Assembly (NCBI RefSeq): GCF_042186555.1
Contig: NC_133331.1
Location: forward strand, 151,501 to 215,500
Length of the DNA: 64,000 bases
Origin: Aquarana catesbeiana
Taxonomy: Eukaryota > Chordata > Amphibia > Anura > Ranidae
Direction of reading: 5' to 3'
The position numbers and the translations under genes are program-made. The notes beneath the pieces were generated by a model. It saw only the letters and a list, made by a program, of their open reading frames with translations, ran no database searches and had not been told where the DNA came from. Shown one piece after another: positions 11,057 to 21,007 of this stretch (the stretch's first letter is position 1; the number at the start of each line of letters is the position of its first letter).

Positions 11057-11805
11057 TTAGCGATTCTGTGGCAACGTGTCCAGCCAGGCAGAGGCCTCTC
11101 TCGGTGTAGTGAAGAAGCGAGTTGTCTCGCCGTCCTGAACTCTCAGGCGGGCAGGGAAGAGTACACTGTAACGAATGTTGCGTGATCGCAACGCCGCTTT
11201 AACTTGGTCAAAAGATTTCCTGAGCTTCTGGGTCTCGACAGAGTAGTCGGGGAAGATCATCATCTTGGTATTCTGGAATCTGAGGTCCCCCACAGATCTA
11301 GAGGCACGGAGAACTTCATCTCTGTCTCTGAAGTTAAGGAGACGGAGAATGAAGGTGCGGGGAGGGGATCCAGGAGGCCCCGGCCTAGGCGGGATGCGAT
11401 GTGCCCTCTCAACCGCGTAGTAAGGTGACCATCGGGTAGGAGGTCGCGCAGCAGACCCTCTATGAAGGAGGTAGGATTATTCCCCTCCGCCCCCTCCGGT
11501 AGACCAACAATGCGGAGATTATTGCGCCGATTTCTATTCTCCGCGTCTTCGGCTCTATATTCAAGGGCCTTTACCTTGGTCTGAAGCGTACGGAGTGATG
11601 CTCCATGTTCCGCGATGGAGTCTTCGGTAGTACTCAGCCTTTGCTCTGTTTCAGTGACTCGCGACCTGATTTTGTCTATATCTTGGCGGATTAGACCCAT
11701 GTCCAGCTGAACGGCTTCAATCTTTGTTGTTAACGTGGATTGACAAGTAGCAATAGCCGCCATGACGTCAGCCAGCCAGGGGGGCCGAGAGTCATCCGAC
11801 TCCAT
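11057..11805 (-). pseudogene. L1 ORF1 (RNA-binding chaperone), frameshifted
   Basis: ORF1 starts at 11805 (MESDDSRPPW) and ends at 11057 (WLDTLPQNR), about 250 codons. An N-terminal heptad-rich segment (residues about 25-95: TKIEAVQLDMGLIRQDIDKI, then RVTETEQRLSTTEDSIAEHG) is a coiled coil for trimerisation. It is followed by AENRNRRNNLRIVGLPEG, the hallmark entry to the RRM domain, and after the break by FRDRDEVLRASR and MIFPDYS ... IRYSVLFPARLRV, the C-terminal nucleic-acid-binding domain. One frameshift near 11430 separates the halves. The family's role is to coat L1 RNA and chaperone reverse transcription. Confidence 0.88.
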
Positions 11806-12724
11806 AATGTTCGTCCGCGAGGCTCTATGGGGACTGCACGTATTAAGAGCCTCCGGGGGGGGGGGCAGGTGGGCGTCTGAGATGAGTCCGACTGTGGCGG
11901 AAAGGTCAACCTCTTACCCCCTTTGCTGTATTTTGCGCTGGAGTTCCTGCGCCTCATTCAGGTGCCTGGGGCCTGGATCTGGATAGTGATCAGTAACTGG
12001 CCGTGGGAGCCCTCCTGCTGGGTCAGGGGTAGTCAGGTGAAAGGTATGGTGCAGCGTGTGGCCCCTCAACAATCCCCCCCCTCACCTGAAAGTGTATAGA
12101 GCAGGATCCATCCACCACAGGCTGTCAGGGGGTTTTTGGTTCAGCCACTCTCCTCCACAAGGAAAATGTCAGAAATGGAAGTGCCAGGGGTTCCCCCACT
12201 GTCCAGGCAGCTGTCCCCAGCTGTTTCAGGGACACTTCCTCCAGGCCACGGGGTTCGGGCCCCCCTCGCGCTGGTCCGGCGGCTCCGAATGTCCAGGAAA
12301 GGCCGCGGTCTCGGCCTAGTAAAACGTGGGGGGGAACAGAGTCTTCAGGCTCCAAACGCAGCCTAAAAACAGTCCAGGGTCATCTGTCCCGGCCCCATCG
12401 GAGGTCCCCAACAGCCGATGAGCCTCCGCAGCAGAGCCGGACAGCAAAAGGAGCTCCCGGTCCGCGGCGCGGCCCGCCAGGAGAGGCCGCGGCTTCGGCC
12501 TAGTCCTCCGAGGTAGGCCCGGAGCGTCAGTGGGATGCCGATCGCGGCCCTGGGACAGCCAATTCTCCTCTCCCCTCAGCAGACAGGTCTTCCCCAGTTC
12601 CCCCTCGGTCAGCAGGGATATTTAGATAGGGTGATTAGTGCCGATGGATCCGGATTTATGTTACGGATCTGCGGAGCTCCCTTCAAAAGCCGCCGATCAC
12701 CACGCCATCTTGGCCACGCCCCCC
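11806..12724 (-). promoter_or_regulatory. L1 5' UTR / internal promoter region
   Basis: A CpG-rich leader of about 920 bp, similar in length to the human L1 5' UTR. Two related segments, GGCCGCGGTCTCGGCCTAGT (from about 12300) and GGCCGCGGCTTCGGCCTAGT (from about 12485), lie about 187 bp apart and suggest a diverged internal duplication. A YY1-type site lies at the very 5' end. Short plus-strand ORFs across it are shadows. Confidence 0.65.
12704..12712 (-). promoter_or_regulatory. YY1-type site CAAGATGGC at L1 +13 to +21
   Basis: Counting the first element base at 12724 as +1, the sense strand reads CAAGATGGC at +13 to +21. This is the core recognised by the zinc-finger protein YY1, which positions transcription initiation in human L1, where the same motif lies at essentially the same offset. 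The motif and position are seen; function in this element is inferred. Confidence 0.6.
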
Positions 12725-12736
12725 AGCTATCTGAGG
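12725..12736. repeat. Target-site duplication of L1 (5' side)
   Basis: AGCTATCTGAGG, matching 6401-6412 base for base. The neighbouring bases differ (C/T before, T/G after), so the duplication is 12 bp. Confidence 0.88.
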
Positions 12737-13718
12737 TTTAATGTTGATGAATGTTAAGTTCTGCACTTGGGGGCTAAGAATATGCATCATACATACTGGG
12801 GGGAGTACAACTGGGGGAGTCCATAGTGGAGAAGGATCTGGGGGTTTTGCTAGATCATAAGCTCAATAATAACATGCAATGCCAAGCTGTGGTTTCCAAA
12901 GCGAGCAAAGTCCTTTCTTGTATAAGAGAAGTATGGACTCCAGAGAGAGAGATATCATCTGTACAAATCATTAGTAAGGCCTCATCTGGAATATGCAGTT
13001 CAGTTTTGGGCTCCAGTTCTCCAAAAGGATATCGGGGAACTGGAGAAAGTGCAGAGAAGGGCAACCAAACTGATAAGAGGCATGGAGGAGATCAGCTATG
13101 AGGAAAGATTAGAGGAGCTGAATGTATTCCCTCTTGAGAAGAGGAGATTAAGGGGGGATATGATCAACATGTATAAATACATAAGGGGGATATGACTCCA
13201 TGTATAAATACATAAGGGGCCCATATAGTGAACTTGGTGTTGAGTTATTCACTTTACTGTCAACACTGAGGACAAGGGGGCACTTTTTACGTCTAGAGGA
13301 AAGGAGATTTCATCTCCAAATATGGAAAGGTTTCTTCACTGTAAGAGCTGTGAAAATGTGGAATAGACTCCCTCCAGAGGTGGATCTGACCAGCTCAGTA
13401 GATTGCTTTAAGAAAGGCCTGGATACTTTCCTCAATGTACAGAATATAACTGAGTACTGACATTCTATAGGTAAAGTTGATCCAGGGAAAATCTGATTGC
13501 CTCTCAGGGATCAGGAAGGAATTTTTTCCCCTGCTGTAGCAAATTGGATCATGCTTTTCTGGGGCCTTTTCTGGCCTTCCTCTGGATCAACTGTGGGTAT
13601 AGGATTGGGTATATGGGATTGTATGATATTTTTTATTTTATTTTGTATTTTTTTTATGGTTTAACTAGATGGACTTGTGTCTTTTTGCAACCTGACTAAC
13701 TATGTAACTATCTGTAAG
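12737..13718 (+). pseudogene. CR1-clade LINE, 3' fragment of ORF2 and 3' UTR
   Basis: A 5'-truncated non-LTR retrotransposon on the plus strand. Translation in broken frames gives the conserved end of CR1-type ORF2: MEKDLGVLLDHKLNNNMQCQ (from 12826), then RPHLEYAVQFW-like and RRLRGDMINMYKY-like blocks. FFTVRAVKMWNRLPPEVDLT (from about 13330) is the terminal ORF2 signature. The 3' UTR continues to CAACCTGACTAACTATGTAA at about 13710. The L1 inserted at its truncated 5' edge. A 31-bp tandem duplication at about 13169-13230 breaks the frame (ATGTATAAATACATAAGGGG occurs at 13169 and again at 13200). A second, longer copy of the clade lies at 44.5-47.9 kb. Confidence 0.85.
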
Positions 13719-13740
13719 GCGCTAATGCTTTACAATTACC

Positions 13741-15290
13741 ACAATTGTAAGGAGCATTCTTCCCACTGATCACCAATGTAAGGAACATTCTTCCCACTGA
13801 TCACCAATGTAAGGAACATTCTTCTCACTGACCACCAATGTAAGGAACATTCTTCTCACTGATCACCAATGTAAGGAACATTCTTCCCACTGATCACCAA
13901 TGTAAGGAACACTCTTCCCACTGATCACCAATGTAAGGAACATTCTTCTCACTGATCACCAATGTAAGGAACATTCTTCCCACTGATCACCAATGTAAGG
14001 AACATTCTTCTCACTGATCACCAATGTAAGGAACATTCTTCTCACTGGTCACCAATGTAAGGAACATTCTTCCCACTGATCACCAATGTAAGGAACATTC
14101 TTCTCACTGATCACCAATGTAAGGAACATTCTTCTCACTGGTCACCAATGTAAGGAACATTCTTCTCACTGATCACCAATGTAAGGAACATTCTTCCCAC
14201 TGATCACCAATGTAAGGAACATTCTTCTCACCGATCACCAACGTAAGGAACATTCTTCTCACTGATCACCAATGTAAGGAACATTCTTCTCACTGATCAC
14301 CAATGTAAGGAACATTCTTCTCACTGATCACCAATGTAAGGAACATTCTTCTCACTGATCACCAATGTAAGGAACATTCTTCCCACTGATCACCAATGTA
14401 AGGAACATTCTTCTCACTGATCACCAATGTAAGGAACATTCTTCTCACTGATCACCAATGTAAGGAACATTCTTCTCACTGATCACCAATGTAAGGAACA
14501 TTCTTCTCACTGATCACCAATGTAAGGAACATTCTTCCCACTGATCACCAATGTAAGGAACATTCTTCTCACTGATCACCAATGTAAGGAACATTCTTCC
14601 CACTGATCACCAATGTAAGGAACATTCTTCTCACTGATCACCAATGTAAGGAACATTCTTCTCACTGATCACCAATGTAAGGAACATTCTTCTCAATGAT
14701 CACCAATGTAAGGAACATTCTTCTCAATGATCACCAATGTAAGGAACATTCTTCTCACTGATCACCAATGTAAGGAACATTCTTCTCACTGATCACCAAT
14801 GTAAGGAACATTCTTCCCACTGATCACCAATGTAAGGAACATTCTTCTCACTGATCACCAATGTAAGGAACATTCTTCCCACTGATCACCAATGTAAGGA
14901 ACATTCTTCCCACTGATCACCAATGTAAGAAACATTCTTCTCACTGATCACCAATGTAAAGAACATTCTTCTCATTGATCACCAATGTAAGGGACATTCT
15001 CACTTATCACCAATGTAAGGAACATTCTTCTCACTGATCACTAATTTAAGGAACATTCTTCCCACTGATCACCAATGTAAGGGACATTCTCACTTATCAC
15101 CAATGTAAGGAACATTCTTCTCACTGATCACCAATGTAAGGAACATTCTTCTCACTGATCACCAATGTAAAGAACATTCTTCTCATTGATCACCAATGTA
15201 AGGAACATTCTTCTCACTGATCACCAATGTAAAGAACATTCTTCTCATTGATCACCAATGTAAGGGACATTCTTCTCACTGATCACCAAG
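13741..15290. repeat. 31-bp minisatellite
   Basis: About 50 copies of a 31-bp unit (AATGTAAGGAACATTCTTCT, CACTGATCACC) with few substitutions. The main dimorphism is TTCTCACTG against TTCCCACTG. A few shortened units (CATTCTCACTTATCACC) occur after 14990. It begins right after the CR1 3' end. Confidence 0.97.
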
Positions 15291-15495
15291 GTGCCAAGCC
15301 AGGAACCCAGCCAGTAAAGGTGACGCTTGTGAAGCATTATTGTGTGCCAAACCAGGGACCGAGCATGCCAGTGGGGTGACGCTTGAGGAGTATTTGTGAG
15401 TGCCAAGCCAGGGATCCAGCAGGGAAGCTTGAGGAAGATACTAAATGAGAAGATTGGAAGAGCTCAGGGGATCCAGTGGCGAGTGGATCTGTTAT

Positions 15496-15910
15496 GCCCC
15501 GTACACATGGTCGGATTTTCCAATGGAAAATGTCCGATCAGAGCATGTTGTCGGAAATTCCGACCGTGTGTGGGCTCCATCACACATTTTCCATCGGATT
15601 TTCTGACACACAAAGTTTGAGAGCAGGATATAAAATTTTCCGACAACAAAATCCGTTGTCGGAAATTCCGATCGTGTGTACACAAATCCGACGGACAAAG
15701 TGCCACGCATGCACAGAATAAATAAAGAGATGAAAGCTATTGGCTACTGCCCAGTTTATAGTCCCGACATACGTGTTTTACGATCGGATTTTCCGACAAC
15801 TTTGTGTGACCGTGTGTATGCAAGACAAGTTTGAGCCAACATCCGTCTGAAAAAATCCTAGGATTTTGTTGTCGGAATGTCCGAACAAAGTCCGACCGTG
15901 TGTACGGGGC
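15496..15910. mobile_element. Non-autonomous DNA transposon (MITE) with GCCCCGTACACA termini
   Basis: The 5' end GCCCCGTACACATGGTCGGA is mirrored by TCCGACCGTGTGTACGGGGC at the 3' end, giving terminal inverted repeats of about 24 bp around 415 bp. The interior repeats TTGTCGGAAATTCCGA palindromes several times, so the whole element can fold. No coding capacity. I recall this family as highly abundant in ranid frogs; superfamily and target duplication are not clear from this copy. Confidence 0.8.
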
Positions 15911-16735
15911 AAAAGTCTTGTGAAAGAGACTGGGAGCTCAGCTGAGTGAAGTTCTACAAAAGGAGATTGTAGAAGAAGTGGAGGAGTTCACTGCAACCAT
16001 TGTTAGGAACTGTCACAAGATTGTTGCCATAGGAGACAGCAGTCCTCTTCATGCAGACGTGGCTGGATGCCTTTAATGGCTGTCTGCCTATAGAAGTCTC
16101 GGAGTCTGCCAATTAACTTTGCATCTACTAAAGGGTGTCCTGGCCCTAACCCTCTCTCCCACCGTTCTGTTTAAGAGACAATAAATCTCTTTGCATTCAA
16201 GAAATGTCTGGCACCCATCAATCTACCTTGCATTACACCCACTATGCCTTGCAACCCACTCTACACAGAAGGATGTAAGCTGTCCCTAACTCTGGAGGTC
16301 ACCATTAGGCCTCAAGGGCCCCGGGACTTGGCTACATAAGGGACATTCTTCCCACTCTCCATCACACTAACATATCATAAGTTGTAGATACAGATTCAGA
16401 ATACTTTATTAATCCCAAAGGGAAATTATTATTTTTAGTGAAAAGAACTTACACCTTCATTTTTGACATTATCGGGAGCCAGCTGTCTCTTCCAGGTTGA
16501 GGCAGCCCAGCCCCCTGATAATGCGCCACAAGGTCTGTCCTTCACCGTACGCTGTATTGAACCTGTAACATCCTGAGATAAGCAAGGCCCAGGGCCTCTG
16601 AGTAGAGGAGACCTCATTCTTGCCTCGGGTGGAGGTTGGCTGAACTAAAAAAAATAACAAACAAAAAACATTTTTTGGGCCATTTTTTTTATTATAGAGC
16701 AGCAGAGGACTGCAATGATGTTTAATGCATCTAGT
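15911..16735. other. Intergenic DNA; possible RTE-type LINE 3' tail
   Basis: No gene was recognised. The sequence ATTCAGAATACTTTATTAAT followed by CCCAAAGGGAAATTATT (about 16391-16433) resembles the 3' end of RTE-type LINEs seen widely in fish and frogs. An AATAAA lies at about 16179. The remainder shows nothing. Confidence 0.3.
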
Positions 16736-17621
16736 AAGCGAAGGTCTACTCTAGCTGGGGTCATTATAACTTTATTTGCGGCTAACTACTATCCTTTATT
16801 ATGTATTCTCACCTCCCTTATACAGTCTTGGACATTTCCTTCTGTTTTATGAATGACCATTCTCCCAAAAGTTTTATACTACTTTTGCATATTTGGGCCT
16901 ACAAACGCCCTAGGGTTTCCCACACTATTCTCTTCATTGACTACAGGGAGGCTGTGAATTATGCAAAATAGCTAAATATTATCAAGCATACCAAATCTCA
17001 CAACTCTCCCTATTGCATGCCACTTCCGACATGCCACTATGGGCTTTCTTCCCAAATAGTGACTCCATCCCCATCACGGCTTTACTGTGGCTTCCCAAAA
17101 AAGCCTGCTCAACCATCCTGAGTCCTTTGATGCACAGTCTGAAATGATGGGACTCCATACGATATTCTGGCAAACTGTTGTTCTTCTACTTACCCTTATT
17201 GCTTATTCTCAACAGTCAACTTTTTCCTCCAGGGCGGGATCAGCAAAGTCGTTCGTATGGTGGACCCTACATCAAATCACACATATACTTAATTTTTTGA
17301 ACTCTTGTTCTTTCCCAACCTGGGAAAAGAACACCACGAAGCTCCCGCTACTGAATATTACAGATACCTCCAACTTTGTCACTGGACCTTGCCCCTGCCT
17401 AAACTTTCTGATTTCCCATTTACAAAAACAGTGTTCAAGTATGTTTGCTTACACACTCCGAGGCCTCCTAAATTAGTTTCTACTCTTTACTCCGTGCTCA
17501 ACAGGCAAAACCCTTTCCGTTATGTAATGCAGTCTCTCGCTTCTTGTATATGTTATGCCAAAATGTTTTGACTTCTGCACTGTCATGCTGATTCTTCTAA
17601 ATAAAGACTAAAAAAAAAAAA
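16736..17621 (+). pseudogene. Degraded L1/Tx1-like LINE ORF2 C-terminal fragment with A-tail
   Basis: Fragments on the plus strand in changing frames look like the post-RT region of an L1-clade ORF2: an FPTWEK-type block near 17310-17330, then EYYRYLQLCHWTLPLPKLSD (about 17350-17410) and TVFKYVCLHTPRPPKLVSTL (about 17430-17490). The copy ends with AATAAAGACT followed by A13 at 17600-17621, a conventional LINE 3' end. It is too decayed to place other domains, and the assignment rests on local similarity by eye. Confidence 0.45.
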
Positions 17622-18015
17622 AGAATCCCTATCCTATATGATTAACTGGGCACCAGATCTGGCTGCTCCTATCAGCCAAGAAGATTGGAGCAAGATCTGG
17701 TTTATAATGGCAAAACGCTCCTTCAACACAACTGTGTTGGAATCAGGGCCGGTGCTACCACTAGGCAAACTAGGTGAACCCATCTTATAAAAACAGCTGC
17801 TTCTGAGGCTGTGTTCAAAGTAGTGATGTACTGCATATCTGGTGGTCTTGCCCGAAACTACTTTCATTCTGCTCCAGAATTTTTGGGCTCCTCTAGACCC
17901 TGTTTCACCTCATAGTCCCTAAGTATCTCTTCTTTTCCTGCCAAACAGACGATAGGCAAAGCCTGGAAGAAGCCCTCGGTTTCTTTACAAGAAATCAGAG
18001 AACGTATGAATCTGA
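17622..18015 (+). pseudogene. L1/Tx1-like LINE C-terminal cysteine-motif remnant
   Basis: The plus-strand reading at 17834-17866 is HIWWSCPKLLS, the WSCPKL block that follows the C-terminal zinc-knuckle histidine in L1-clade ORF2 (compare HMVWSCPKL in the full L1 here). About 90 bp on, LLQEIRERMNLMWSALH-like residues continue the family pattern. It lies downstream of the A-tail of the previous fragment, so the two are separate insertions, possibly nested. Confidence 0.45.
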
Positions 18016-18019
18016 TGTG

Positions 18020-20999
18020 GAGTGCGCTACATACAGAATAAAGGGTTCAGGAGTGAACAATGCACTGAGTGTAGGGTTCAGGAGTGCCCTATGTACAGAG
18101 TGCAGGGTTTAGGAGTGAGCTATGTAAAGAGTGCAGGGTTCAGAAGTGTGCTATGTACAGAGTGCAGGGTTCAGGAGTGAGCTATGTACAGAGTACAGGG
18201 TTCAGAAGTGTGCTATGTACAGAGTGCAGGGTTCAGGAGTGAGCTATGTACAGAGTTAAGCATTCAGGAATGCGCTACATACAGAGTGCAAGGTTTAGGA
18301 GTGAGCTATGTACAGAGTGCAGGGTTCAGGAGTGAGCTATGTACAGAGTGCAAAGTTCAAGCGTGAGCTGTGTACAGAATGCAGGGTTCAGGACTGCCAT
18401 ATGTACAGAGTACAGGGTTCAGGACTGCGCTATGTACAGAGTGCAGAGTTTAAGGGTACGCTATGTACAGAGTGCAGTGTTTAGGGATTTGCTACATAAA
18501 GAGTGCAGGGTTCAGGAGTCAACTATGTACAGAGTGCAGAATTCAAAGGTGCGTTATGTACAGAGTGCAGGGTTCAGGAGTAAGCTGTGTACAGAGTGCA
18601 GGGTTCAGGAGTGTGCTATGTACAGAGTGCAGGGTTCAGGAGTGAGCTGTGTACAGAGTGCAGGGTTCAGGAGTGAGCTGTGTACAGAGTGCAGGGTTCA
18701 GGAGTGTGCTAGGTATAGAGTGCAGAGTTCAGGAGTGCACTATGTACAGCATGCAAGGTTCAGGAGTGAGCTATGCACAGAGTGTAGGGTTCAGGAGTGC
18801 ACTACGTACAGCATGCAGATTTCAGGAGTGAGCTATTTACAGATGGCAGGGTTCAGGAGTGAGCTATGTACAGAGTGCAGCATTCAGGAGTGTGCTACAT
18901 ACAGAGTGGAAGGTTCAGGAGTGAGCTATGTACAGAGTGCAGGGTTCAGGAGTGTGCTATGTACAGAGTGCAGGGTTCAGGAGTGTGCTATGTACAGAGT
19001 GCAGAGTTCAGGAGTGTGCTATGTACAGAGTGCAGGGTTCAGGGGTGTGCTATGTACAGAGTGCAGGGTTCAGGGGTGTGCTATGTAGACAGTGCAGGGT
19101 TCAGGGGTCTGTTATGTACAGAGTTCGGGAGTGTGTTGTGTACCGAGTGCAGGGTTCAGGAGTGTGCTATGTACAGAGTGCAGGGTTCAGGAGTGTGCTA
19201 TGTACAGAGTGCAGGGTTCAGGAGTGAGCTATGTACAGAGTGCAGGGTTCAGGAGTGAGCTATGTACAGAGTGCAGGGTTCAGGAGTGTGCTATGTACAG
19301 AGTGCAGGGTTCAGGGGTGTGCTATGTACAGAGTTCAGGAGTGTGCTATGCACAGAGTGCAGGGTTCAGGGGTGTGCTATGTACAGAGTGCAGGGTTCAG
19401 GGGTGTGCTATGTACAGAGTACAGAGTTCAGGAGTGTGCTGTGTACAGAGTGCAGGGTTCAGGAGTGAGCTATGTACAGAGTGCAGGGTTCAGGAGTATG
19501 CTGTGTACAGAGTGCAGGGTTCAGGAGTGTGCTATGTACAGAGTGCAGGGTTTAGGAGTGAGCTGTGTACAGAGTGCAGGGTTCAGGAGTGAGCTGTGTA
19601 AAGAGTGCAGGGTTCAGGAGTGTGCTATGTACAGAGTGCAGAGTTCAGGAGTGCACTACGTACAGCATGCAAGGTTCAGGAGTGAGCTATGTACAGAGTG
19701 TAGGGTTCAGAAGTGCACTACGTACAGCATTAAGATTTCAGGAGTGAGCTATTTACAGAGGGCAGCGTTCAGGAGTGCACTACGTACAGCATGCAAGGTT
19801 CAGGAGTGAGCTATGTACAGAGTGTAGGGTTCAGGAGTGAGCTATGTACAGAGTGCAGGGTTCAGGAGTGAGCTATGAAAAGAGTGCAGGGTTCAGGAGT
19901 GTGCTATGTACAGAGTACAGGGTTCAGGAGTGTGCTATGTACAGAGTGCAGGGTTCAGGAGTGTGCTATGTACAGAGTACAGGGTTCAGGAGTGAGCTAT
20001 GTACAGAGTTCAGAGTTCAGGAGTGCGCTACATACAGAGTGCAAGGTTTAGGAGTGAGCTATGTACAGAGTGCAGGGTTCAGGAGTGAGCTATGTACAGA
20101 GTGCAGGGTTCAGGAGTGAGCTATGTAAAGAGTGCAGGATTCAGGAGTGTGCTATGTACAGAGTACAGGGTTCAGGAGTGTGCTATGTACAGAGTGCAGG
20201 GTTCAGGAGTGTGCTATGTACAGAGTGCAAGGTGTGTGCTGTGTACAGAGTGCAGGGTTCAGGAGTGTGCTATGTACAGTATGCAGGATTTAGGAGTGAG
20301 CTATATACAGAGTGCAAGGTTCAAGCGTGAGCTGTGTACAGAATGCAGGGTTCAGGACTGCGATATTTTCAGAGTACAGGGTTCAGGACTGCGCTATGTA
20401 CAAAGTGCAGAGTTCAAGGGTACGCTATGTACAGAGTGCAGTGTTTAGGGATTTGCTACATAAAGAGTGCAGGGTTCAGGAGTCAACTATGTACAGAGTG
20501 CAGAATTCAAAGGTGCGCTATGTACAAAGTGCAGGGTTCAGGAGTGTGCTATGTACAGAGTGTAGAGTTCAGGAAGGAGCTATGTACAGAGTGCAGGGTT
20601 CAGGAGTAAGCTGTGTACAGAGTGCAGGGTTCCGGAGTGTGCTATGTACAGAGTACAGGGTTGAGGAGTGAGCTGTGTACAGAGTGCAGGGTTCAGGAGT
20701 GAGCTGTGTACAGAGTGCAGGGTTCAGGAGTGTGCTAGGTATAGAGTGCAGAGTTCAGGAGTGCACTACGTACAGCATGCAAGGTTCAGGAGTGAGCTAT
20801 GTACAGAGTGTAGGGTTCAGGAGTGCACTACGTACAGCATGCAGATTTCAGGAGTGAGCTATTTACAGAGCTCAGGGTTCAGGAGTGAGCTATTTACAGA
20901 GGGCAGGGTTCAGGAGTGAGCTATTTACAGAGGGCAGCATTCAGGAGTGCGCTACATACAGAGTGGAAGGTTTAGGAGTGAGCTATGTACAGAGTACAG
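18020..20999. repeat. 31-bp minisatellite, left part
   Basis: About 96 copies of a 31-bp unit (GAGTGAGCTATGTACAGAGT, GCAGGGTTCAG). Variant units group into larger blocks. The block beginning GTTCAAGCGTGAGC occurs at 18355 and again at 20319, and the block with CACTA(T/C)GTACAGCATGC occurs near 18737, 19655 and 20763. This indicates higher-order duplication of about 2 kb. Cysteine/valine-rich ORFs (YRVQGSGVCYVQSAGFRS) are array read-through. Confidence 0.97.
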
Positions 21000-21007
21000 G
21001 GTTCAGG
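21000..21007. repeat. 8-bp target-site duplication of the hAT element (left)
   Basis: GGTTCAGG, identical to 22585-22592. It is part of the 31-bp array unit, showing that the array was the insertion target. Confidence 0.85.

Larger units (their letters stand above)
6413..12724 (-). mobile_element. Full-length L1-clade LINE retrotransposon
   Basis: A 6.3-kb non-LTR retrotransposon on the minus strand. It has a GC-rich 5' UTR of about 920 bp, ORF1 (coiled coil plus RNA-binding part) and ORF2 (AP endonuclease, reverse transcriptase, C-terminal cysteine motif). The direct repeat AGCTATCTGAGG flanks it at 6401-6412 and 12725-12736, the target-site duplication expected from target-primed reverse transcription. 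The 5' end begins GGGG..GTGGCCAAGATGGC, so the copy is not 5'-truncated. The 3' end is a long C-rich tract in the sense strand, without a poly(A) tail. Damage is light: two in-frame stops and a pair of compensating frameshifts in ORF2, and one frameshift in ORF1. It is therefore fairly young but inactive. Confidence 0.93.

Noticed and set aside
12826..13101. Possible host gene from the clean 91-codon ORF
   Set aside because: The MEKDLGVLLDHKLNNNMQCQ block is the conserved CR1-clade ORF2 end and recurs in the second CR1 copy at 46.1 kb.
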